NCBI GenBank assembly: GCA_964603255.1
Contig: CAZRVA010000058.1
Coordinates: forward strand, 1-15,798
Reading direction: 5' to 3'
DNA length: 15,798 nucleotides
Source: UBA6183 sp964603255
GTDB taxonomy: Bacteria; Bacteroidota; Bacteroidia; UKL13-3
The first letter of the stretch is position 1; every line of letters begins with the position of its first letter. The translations under genes and the position numbers were made by a program. The notes under the pieces are model-generated. The model did no database searches and was not told the origin of the DNA. It saw only the letters and a program-made list of their open reading frames with translations. Positions 1-5,185 of this stretch are shown piece after piece.

Positions 1-465
1 GAACATTTTAGTTTGTTCTTTAGTAATGTCACCAAATGGAACTTCACCAAAATTTGCTCTGTATGTTCTCTGAGCTTCTTTGTCCCACTCACTGGTGAAA
101 ACACATTTACCACCTAAATTTTGCATTGCCATTCTGAAACCACCAATACCGGCAAATAAGTCTATGAATTTGAAAGTGTAATTTTCAGGTGTTGGAAATG
201 GAACATCATTTACTTCAAAAAGTAACTGTTGCAAAGCATCTTCGGCAACCATTGAAAGACTGTTTTCTTCCTCTTGGAATTGAACATACTCTTTCAAATA
301 TTTCATTGCATCTTTCTTAAAATGCTTTGCTACTCCATTATCAATATTGTGGAGATAATGAGTAATAACAGCTTTCTTATGATTAGCGGGAACTGCTTCA
401 ACTAATCTGATTTGAAACCGTTTTCCGTCAAACTCGTCAATTGATATTTTTTCTTTCAGTTTCAT
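1..465 (-). CDS. Dcm-like DNA (cytosine-5) methyltransferase, N-terminal part (cut by window edge)
   Basis: This gene would transfer a methyl group from S-adenosylmethionine to C5 of cytosine in a specific DNA sequence. The 155 visible codons are open from the ATG at 465 to the left edge. Motif I of C5 methyltransferases, FIDLFAGIGGFRMA, lies at about residues 100-113 and forms the AdoMet-binding loop. It is followed by GGKCVFTSEWDKEAQRTYRANF-like sequence (motif II) and GDIT (motif III), close to what I remember of E. coli Dcm. The PCQPF catalytic motif and the target-recognition domain lie outside the window, so specificity cannot be read. The roughly 95 residues before motif I are charged and not recognised; E. 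coli Dcm also has an N-terminal extension. The start lies 29 bp inside the 3' end of the vsr-like gene, in another frame, so the two are probably translated from one transcript. A restriction gene could follow to the left. Confidence 0.9.
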   Translation of the reverse strand, partial: MKLKEKISIDEFDGKRFQIRLVEAVPANHKKAVITHYLHNIDNGVAKHFKKDAMKYLKEYVQFQEEENSLSMVAEDALQQLLFEVNDVPFPTPENYTFKFIDLFAGIGGFRMAMQNLGGKCVFTSEWDKEAQRTYRANFGEVPFGDITKEQTKMF

Positions 466-871
466 TTATAGTCTTTTGAATTTTATTAATGCATTTGTCA
501 AGATTTTTGGTAATGTCTTTACCCCAAAATCTTAATACTTTCCATCCTTCTGCAATAAGTTTTTCGTTAACCTCATTGTCTCGCCCTATGTTGCGTTCAA
601 TTTTTGTTAGCCAAAATTCTTGATTGCTTTTGTGGTCAAACTTTCTTGTTTCCCAATCTTTACCGTGCCAAAACTCACTGTCAACAAAAACGGCAAGTTT
701 ATATTTCTTGAAGGTTAAATCGGGTTTACCAAAAACTGTTCTGTCATTCTTTCTATATCGAAAACCTTGAGCAAACAAAGCTTTTGCAAGAGCAGTTTCA
801 ATCTTAGAGCCCGAGGATTTAACTGCTTGCATGTTTTTTCTTCTTTGTTCTGCTGTTAGTTTGTCCATCAT
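437..871 (-). CDS. vsr: Very short patch repair (Vsr-type) DNA mismatch endonuclease
   Basis: Vsr nicks DNA next to T:G mismatches created when 5-methylcytosine deaminates, which starts repair back to C:G. At 144 residues it has the family length. Family signatures are RRKNMQAVKS near the N-terminus, Glu25, GKPDLTF with the catalytic metal-binding Asp51, VDSEFWHGKDW with Phe67, Trp68 and His69, and a C-terminal EGWKVLRFWG segment. Numbering matches E. coli Vsr residue for residue over this core. The structural zinc ligands I recall for E. coli (Cys66, His71, Cys73, Cys117) are here Glu, Lys, Trp and Gly, and position 64 (His in E. coli) is Asp, so this belongs to a zinc-less branch. Two ATG codons stand in tandem at 871 and 868; either could be the start, and the upstream run of A residues shows no clear ribosome binding site. 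The gene precedes and overlaps the methyltransferase gene, whose methylation products it would safeguard. Confidence 0.88.
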   Translation of the reverse strand: MMDKLTAEQRRKNMQAVKSSGSKIETALAKALFAQGFRYRKNDRTVFGKPDLTFKKYKLAVFVDSEFWHGKDWETRKFDHKSNQEFWLTKIERNIGRDNEVNEKLIAEGWKVLRFWGKDITKNLDKCINKIQKTINETERKNIN

Positions 872-1154
872 TTTTAACCGCTAAAATATGGTAGTGGCTT
901 AAGTCAATCATATTGGCCATTTGCCCCGCGTTGTTACTTTTTGTCTGGAACTATTCTAAAAATTAAACATTTGATCTTTCGTTGTAGTTAATTCTGCATT
1001 CAAGTTTTTGTTGACAAATACAGAAATTAAGTTTTCCCATGTGCCCTGTCTTAATTAAATGTTATCCCAAAGTGCTTTCAAAAGATTTACATGGTTTGAA
1101 CTTGAAAGAGGATATGGTGCAATTTGTTTTCATTTAATTATTTTCAGTTTTTAT

Positions 1155-1169
1155 GGCGGTGCCTCCGCC
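1155..1169 (+). terminator. Possible weak terminator hairpin
   Basis: GGCGG and CCGCC pair around a 5-nt loop and are followed on the plus strand by TTTATTT. No plus-strand gene lies upstream within the window, so it may be a leftover of a lost gene or simply a small inverted repeat. Confidence 0.3.
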
Positions 1170-1236
1170 TTTATTTATGATTAGCCAAATTTATAATTCT
1201 AGTTTCAATTTAGTAGCTTATCAAAAAGTTGTTTTT

Positions 1237-1252
1237 CAACAATTTATTGTTG
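1237..1252. repeat. Perfect 6-bp inverted repeat CAACAA-TTTA-TTGTTG
   Basis: The two arms at 1237-1242 and 1247-1252 are exact complements around a 4-nt loop. An overlapping GTTG...CAAC pairing (1228-1240) shares the left arm, so two alternative hairpins are possible. There is no T-run, so it does not look like a terminator. Function unknown. Confidence 0.4.
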
Positions 1253-1377
1253 GTTCATCTTCTCGTAAAGATAGACCCTTAGGTTGATAGCAAATCATAA
1301 AAAACCTTTGAGCGTGAAGAAGATTAGTACCAGGTAAACAGCTAATTGGGAATATTTTGGAAACATTGAGTCTTCGA

Positions 1378-1393
1378 GAACCCCCGACACAAA
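1378..1393 (-). repeat. 16-nt direct copy of a tRNA-Phe internal segment
   Basis: The plus-strand string GAACCCCCGACACAAA occurs here and again at 1457-1472 inside the tRNA-Phe gene. In tRNA terms it covers the 3' side of the anticodon stem, the variable loop, the 5' side of the T stem and the start of the T loop. It lies on the 3' side of the tRNA gene in the same orientation. This is where tRNA-targeting integrases leave attachment-site copies, but the match does not continue to the tRNA 3' end, so it could also be a remnant of a lost tandem tRNA. Confidence 0.7.
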
Positions 1394-1410
1394 TCCATAA
1401 AAATAAAAAA

Positions 1411-1430
1411 CCTCGAACGTAGGTTCGAGG
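1411..1430 (-). terminator. Rho-independent terminator of tRNA-Phe
   Basis: CCTCGAAC and GTTCGAGG form a perfect 8-bp stem around a 4-nt loop. It starts 9 nt after the tRNA 3' end. On the minus strand it is followed by TTTTTTATTT; the plus strand also has a T-run, so it could work in both directions. Confidence 0.85.
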
Positions 1431-1439
1431 TTTTTGTTG

Positions 1440-1512
1440 TGGTGTGGGAGGGAATCGAACCCCCGACACAAAGATTTTCAGTCTTTTGCTCTACCGACTG
1501 AGCTACCGCACC
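1440..1512 (-). tRNA. tRNA-Phe (anticodon GAA)
   Basis: This is a 73-nt cloverleaf, read on the minus strand. It has acceptor GGTGCGG, D arm GCTC/GAGC with the AGTCGGTA loop, anticodon stem AAAGA/TCTTT with loop CTGAAAA (anticodon GAA), a 5-nt variable loop, a T arm with loop TTCGATT, 3' acceptor CCACACC and discriminator A73. The CCA end is not encoded (CAA follows), so it must be added by the CCA-adding enzyme. The acceptor stem has one C5-A68 mismatch, and the anticodon stem is almost all A-U. The gene has its own promoter upstream and a terminator 9 nt downstream, so it is transcribed alone. Confidence 0.95.
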
Positions 1513-1527
1513 ATCTTTTGAGGAGTG

Positions 1528-1558
1528 CAAATGTAAAAATAAAATCTATTTATGCAAA
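1528..1558 (-). promoter_or_regulatory. Bacteroidota-type promoter of tRNA-Phe
   Basis: On the minus strand the -33 box TTTG (1555-1558) and the -7 box TACATTTG (1528-1535) are separated by exactly 19 nt. This matches the TTTG / TAnnTTTG consensus of the primary sigma factor in this phylum. The -7 box ends 15 nt before the tRNA, giving a leader of about 8-10 nt. Confidence 0.8.
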
Positions 1559-1618
1559 TAATTGTTTCATTTTAAATTAAAATTCTCTGCCTACCTACTC
1601 AAAAAAATGTTTTATTAT

Positions 1619-1633
1619 TGTGCACTAAGCACA
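1619..1633 (+). promoter_or_regulatory. Small hairpin in the leader of the Fe-S membrane protein gene
   Basis: TGTGC and GCACA form a perfect 5-bp inverted repeat around ACTAA, ending 13 nt before the ATG at 1647. It overlaps the end of a near-consensus -7 element (TATTATTG, 1613-1620) that lacks a good -33 box. It could be an operator or a leader hairpin; the evidence is weak. Confidence 0.25.
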
Positions 1634-1646
1634 GCAAATTAACTGT

Positions 1647-2954
1647 ATGATAGCACAAATACTATTTGTAATTATTGCGGCCGTTGCCACCTATTTTTTT
1701 GTTAAAAACCTGAAAACCATCAGAAGAAATATCTTATTGGGTAAGGATGTAGATTTAAGCGATAACCAGCCGGAGCGTTGGAAAACTATGCTCAAAGTGG
1801 CTTTCGGACAAACAAAAATGGCGGCCCGACCAGTACCTTTTGTACTGCATTTAATTGTTTATGTTGGCTTTGTGCTGATTAATATTGAGGTGCTCGAAAT
1901 TTTAATTGATGGAATTTTTGGTACACATAGAGTTTTATCTGTATTAGGTTCGGTTTACAACCTTGCAATAGGCTTTTTTGAGGTATTGGCTTTTGGTGTG
2001 TTGGTAGCCTGTGTTATTTTCTTAACCCGCAGGTATGTAGTTAAATTGGCGCGTTTTCAAAGCCCCGAGTTACAAGGTCAGCCTAACAAAGATGCTACCA
2101 CTATTTTAATTATAGAAATTGTATTAATGGCTGCATTATTAAAAATGAATGCTGCCGACCAACTATTACAAGCACGTGGTGCAGATCATTACATTAATGC
2201 AGGTTCGTTTCCTATTAGTAGTTGGTTAATGGTACCATTATTTAGTGGTTTATCAGATGGCGCTTTGGTATTTATTGAGCGTGCTGCATGGTGGTTTCAC
2301 ATCATTGGTATTTTTGCATTTATGAATTACTTGCCATTTAGCAAGCACTTCCACATCATCATGGCATTTCCTAATACGTTTTACTCTAACCTTAAGCCTA
2401 AGGGCGATTTAAACAACATGGCCAGTGTTACGCAAGAAGTAAAACTAATGTTAGACCCTAGTGCCGCAACACCGGAAGGATATCAACCTCCTACAAGTTT
2501 TGGTGTTAAAGATGTACAAGATTTAACCTGGAAAAACTTAATGGATGCATACACTTGCACAGAGTGTGGACGTTGTACTAGCAGTTGCCCTCAAAACATT
2601 ACGGGTAAATTATTATCGCCACGTAAAATTGTAATGAATGTGCGTGATAGGTTAGAGGAAGTTGGAAAAAATATGGATGCCAACAACGGTACTTTTGTTG
2701 ATGACAATAAAAATTTACACAGCTACATTACCGAAGAAGAACTATGGGCCTGCAACACTTGTAACGCTTGTGTTGAGGCTTGTCCGGTAAACATCAACCC
2801 AATGGAAGTTATTGTTGAAATGCGCAGATTTAAAGTGATGGAACAATCATCTGCACCAGGCTCATTAAACAACATGTTTAACAACTTAGAAAACAATCAG
2901 GCACCTTGGCAGTTTAGTCCTATGGATAGAGCCAATTGGACACAAGAGAATTAA
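1647..2954 (+). CDS. Membrane-bound (Fe-S) protein, heterodisulfide reductase C/D-like with NarI-like membrane domain
   Basis: This is a predicted inner-membrane electron-transfer protein that could pass electrons between a quinone pool and a soluble Fe-S partner. The 435 residues split into an N-terminal membrane part and a C-terminal cytoplasmic part. Hydrophobic segments lie at about 1-20, 64-90, 103-128, 150-168 and 213-230. His68, His218, His234 and His236 near their ends are candidate haem ligands, as in NarI-like domains. The C-terminal part has two complete [4Fe-4S] motifs, CTECGRCTSSCP (Cys304, 307, 310, 314) and CNTCNACVEACP (Cys369, 372, 375, 379). From memory, Bacteroidota relatives are usually followed by a CCG-domain (HdrB/GlpC-like) Fe-S gene; here the next gene is selU. 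The ATG at 1647 gives a normal membrane N-terminus. The gene is closed by a strong terminator, so it is probably a single transcription unit. Electron donor and acceptor are unknown. Confidence 0.85.
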   Translation: MIAQILFVIIAAVATYFFVKNLKTIRRNILLGKDVDLSDNQPERWKTMLKVAFGQTKMAARPVPFVLHLIVYVGFVLINIEVLEILIDGIFGTHRVLSVLGSVYNLAIGFFEVLAFGVLVACVIFLTRRYVVKLARFQSPELQGQPNKDATTILIIEIVLMAALLKMNAADQLLQARGADHYINAGSFPISSWLMVPLFSGLSDGALVFIERAAWWFHIIGIFAFMNYLPFSKHFHIIMAFPNTFYSNLKPKGDLNNMASVTQEVKLMLDPSAATPEGYQPPTSFGVKDVQDLTWKNLMDAYTCTECGRCTSSCPQNITGKLLSPRKIVMNVRDRLEEVGKNMDANNGTFVDDNKNLHSYITEEELWACNTCNACVEACPVNINPMEVIVEMRRFKVMEQSSAPGSLNNMFNNLENNQAPWQFSPMDRANWTQEN

Positions 2955-2961
2955 TAACATT

Positions 2962-2990
2962 AAAACCTACTTCGGTAGGTTTTTTATTTT
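2962..2990 (+). terminator. Rho-independent terminator with TTCG tetraloop
   Basis: AAAACCTAC (2962-2970) pairs with GTAGGTTTT (2975-2983) around TTCG, and the T-rich tract runs to 2990. It ends the Fe-S protein gene. Only 13 nt separate it from the ATG of selU, so selU expression needs readthrough or a promoter inside this short stretch or in the upstream gene. Confidence 0.88.
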
Positions 2991-3003
2991 ACAACAGTGC
3001 AAT

Positions 3004-4083
3004 ATGCCCGTTACAAAAGTTGATGTAAACACTTTTTTAGATTTAGCCAAAAGCAATCCAGTTTTTGATGTGCGTAGTCCGCAAGAGTACGCCTATGCAC
3101 ATATTCCAGGTGCTAAATCGTTACCAATTTTTAATGATGAGCAACGTGCAGAAATTGGTACAACCTACAAGCAAATAAGTCGGCAAGACGCCATCAAATT
3201 AGGTCTAAAATATTTTGGTCCGCAGTTAAACCAATACATACAAATTGTTGAGCAAGTGCTTCAAAAGTATTCAACCCAAAACCAAAAAGTATTGGTGCAT
3301 TGTTGGCGTGGAGGTATGCGAAGTGGCGCTATGGCTTGGCTACTCGGTTTTTATGGGTTTGATGTGGTGTTGCTTGAAGGAGGCTATAAAGCATATCGAA
3401 ATTTTGTTTTACAGCAATTGGGTTTACCATTTACGTTTAATGTAATTGGTGGATACACAGGCAGCGGAAAAACAGAGGTGCTACAAGAGTTAAAACAACA
3501 TAACCAAGCGGTAATCGATTTAGAGCAAATTGCTTGTCATAAAGGTTCTTCTTTTGGCGCATTGGGCATGAGAGAACAACCATCACAAGAGCAGTTTGAA
3601 AACAACTTGGCGCAAGAACTTTCGTCTTGTTATTACGTCAACGAAGATCAACAATTTATTCAACCCAAACCTATTTGGATTGAAAACGAAAGCCAACGTA
3701 TTGGTTTAATAAACTTGCCTAAACCTTTTTACGAAACCATTTTATCCTCTCCTTTAATTGTGCTTAATATTCCCTTTAACCAACGATTGGATTACATTGT
3801 AAGCAACTACGGTAGGTTTGATAATGATAAGTTAGTTACTGCTGTAATGCGCATTCAAAAACGTTTGGGTGGATTAGATACCAAAAATACCATTAACTTT
3901 TTGTTGGAAGGAAACACCAAAGCAGCGTTTGAAGTGTTATTAAAATACTACGACAAACAATACGAAAAATCAGCAGAAAAATCAGGAAGAAAAGCAGAAG
4001 TGGTATCGGCCGAAATAGTTGATGCGAAACAAAATGCTACGTTAATTTTAAATAAAGTAATACCCTCAAATGACAGCCATTAA
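3004..4083 (+). CDS. selU: tRNA 2-selenouridine synthase
   Basis: SelU (also called MnmH or YbbB) replaces the sulfur of 2-thiouridine at wobble position 34 of certain tRNAs (Lys, Glu, Gln) with selenium from selenophosphate, by way of a geranylated intermediate. The 359 residues are close to the length of the E. coli enzyme. An N-terminal rhodanese domain (about 1-135) begins with FDVRSPQEYAYAHIPGA and carries the active-site loop HCWRGGMRSG with Cys100. A P-loop follows, GYTGSGKTE at about 150-158, and then the family motif DLEQIACHKGSSFG and QPSQEQFENNLA at about 172-204. The ATG at 3004 lies directly before the rhodanese fold; no strong ribosome binding site is visible. Its last 14 bp overlap selD, the gene for the selenium donor enzyme, which points to translational coupling and supports the assignment. 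Confidence 0.95.
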   Translation: MPVTKVDVNTFLDLAKSNPVFDVRSPQEYAYAHIPGAKSLPIFNDEQRAEIGTTYKQISRQDAIKLGLKYFGPQLNQYIQIVEQVLQKYSTQNQKVLVHCWRGGMRSGAMAWLLGFYGFDVVLLEGGYKAYRNFVLQQLGLPFTFNVIGGYTGSGKTEVLQELKQHNQAVIDLEQIACHKGSSFGALGMREQPSQEQFENNLAQELSSCYYVNEDQQFIQPKPIWIENESQRIGLINLPKPFYETILSSPLIVLNIPFNQRLDYIVSNYGRFDNDKLVTAVMRIQKRLGGLDTKNTINFLLEGNTKAAFEVLLKYYDKQYEKSAEKSGRKAEVVSAEIVDAKQNATLILNKVIPSNDSH

Positions 4084-5116
4084 ATTAACTCAATTTGCAA
4101 AAGGTGCCGGATGCGGTTGTAAAATATCGCCTGCGGTACTCGAAAATATTTTGTCGTCAAACAGAGTATCAGCACCTATAAATACCAAATTAATTGTGGG
4201 TAATAGCACCAATGATGACGCTGCTGTTTATGATTTGGGAAATGGTAACGCGCTTATTGTTACAGCCGACTTTTTTATGCCTATTGTTGATGATGCATTT
4301 ACCTTTGGACAAGTAGCAGCAGCAAATGCTTTAAGTGATGTGTATGCAATGGGTGGAAATCCAATTATAGCTATTGCTATTTTGGGATGGCCTATTGATA
4401 AAATTCCGGCCGAGGTTGCAGCAGAGGTGATGAATGGAGCAAGAGCAATTTGTGAGCAAGCAGGTATTGTAATTTCGGGCGGACATACCATTGACGCGCC
4501 TGAGCCATTTTTTGGTTTATCGGTAAATGGTTTGGCTGATATCAAGCACATCAAACAAAATAATAAAGCGCAAGAGGGTGATGTAATTTTGTTAACTAAA
4601 CCTATTGGTGTGGGTATTTTAGCAACAGCACAAAAGCGTGGTTTAATAACAGCTTACGACCAAGAAATTTTGATAAATCAATTAACCAAACTCAACAATT
4701 TTGGAAAAACATTAGGCAAAGAAAAATCTGTTCATGCCATGACAGATGTTACCGGTTTTGGCTTGATGGGTCATTTGGTTGAAATGAGTGATGGAAGTGG
4801 TTTATCCGCTGAAATTACTTATGCGTCAATACCCAAAATACAAGCGGCAATTGTTTACGCAAAACAAGGTATAGTACCTGATGCTACCTATAGAAACTGG
4901 AATGCATACGGTGATAAAATAAACTTTTTACCTGGTGTTGATGCTACCGAAGCTTTTATGCTTTTACCCGATCCGCAAACCAATGGTGGTTTGTTAATTG
5001 CGGTTAAGGAAAGCGAAGTAAACGCAATAGCAGACTTAGCAAATAGTAACGATGTAAGTATACATGTAATTGGAAAATTTACAGCCAAACAACAACACGT
5101 TATTCAGGTACACTAA
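4070..5116 (+). CDS. selD: Selenide, water dikinase (selenophosphate synthase)
   Basis: SelD makes selenophosphate from selenide and ATP, the selenium donor for SelU. At 348 residues it is nearly the same length as E. coli SelD and aligns along its whole length. The N-terminal loop KGAGCGCKISP holds Cys15 and Lys18, equivalent to E. coli Cys17 and Lys20. No in-frame UGA is present, so this is the Cys form, not the selenoprotein form. Metal and ATP-binding residues are visible in NDDAAVYDLGNG (Asp50), ALSDVYAMGG (Asp90) and SGGHTIDAPEP, followed by MTDVTGFGLMGH and DPQTNGGLL. The ATG lies inside the end of selU, a 14-bp overlap in another frame. Without selA, selB or tRNA-Sec in the window, the visible role is tRNA selenation. 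It ends at a terminator shared with the convergent giant gene. Confidence 0.97.
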   Translation: MTAIKLTQFAKGAGCGCKISPAVLENILSSNRVSAPINTKLIVGNSTNDDAAVYDLGNGNALIVTADFFMPIVDDAFTFGQVAAANALSDVYAMGGNPIIAIAILGWPIDKIPAEVAAEVMNGARAICEQAGIVISGGHTIDAPEPFFGLSVNGLADIKHIKQNNKAQEGDVILLTKPIGVGILATAQKRGLITAYDQEILINQLTKLNNFGKTLGKEKSVHAMTDVTGFGLMGHLVEMSDGSGLSAEITYASIPKIQAAIVYAKQGIVPDATYRNWNAYGDKINFLPGVDATEAFMLLPDPQTNGGLLIAVKESEVNAIADLANSNDVSIHVIGKFTAKQQHVIQVH

Positions 5117-5133
5117 AGCAAACCATCTTAATA

Positions 5134-5172
5134 AAAAACGCCCTTGACAAGCAAATTATCAAGGGCGTTTTT
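5134..5172. terminator. Bidirectional terminator between selD and the giant surface protein gene
   Basis: A perfect 14-bp stem, AAAAACGCCCTTGA with TCAAGGGCGTTTTT, encloses an 11-nt loop. It has T-runs on both strands and lies in the 69 bp between two convergent stop codons, so it serves both genes. Confidence 0.92.
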
Positions 5173-5185
5173 ATGATTACAACTT

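Larger units (their letters stand above)
872..1439. other. Gene-free stretch between the vsr gene and tRNA-Phe
   Basis: No convincing gene is present. Only very short open frames are seen, for example 23 codons on the minus strand ending at 1062. The stretch holds a GC-rich hairpin (1155-1169), a perfect AT-rich hairpin (1237-1252), a 16-nt repeat of part of the tRNA-Phe gene (1378-1393) and the tRNA terminator (1411-1430). The low coding content beside a tRNA and modification genes would suit the decayed edge of an integrated element. No integrase or transposase remnant is recognisable. Confidence 0.6.

Noticed and set aside
1062..1133. A 23-codon minus-strand open frame (MKTNCTISSFKFK...)
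   Set aside because: It is too short, with no recognisable family and no neighbour support. It may be chance or a fragment.
1236..1530. Two minus-strand open frames across the tRNA-Phe gene (one beginning within GAVAQSVEQ...)
   Set aside because: They are translations of the tRNA and its terminator. The AVAQSVEQ-like peptide is a well-known artefact of reading a tRNA gene as protein.
4070..4130. Possible selenocysteine codon in SelD
   Set aside because: The active-site position reads TGC (Cys15); no in-frame TGA occurs in the gene.
4228..4554. A 108-codon minus-strand open frame inside selD
   Set aside because: It is fully antisense to a strongly conserved gene, with no family resemblance and no leader signals.
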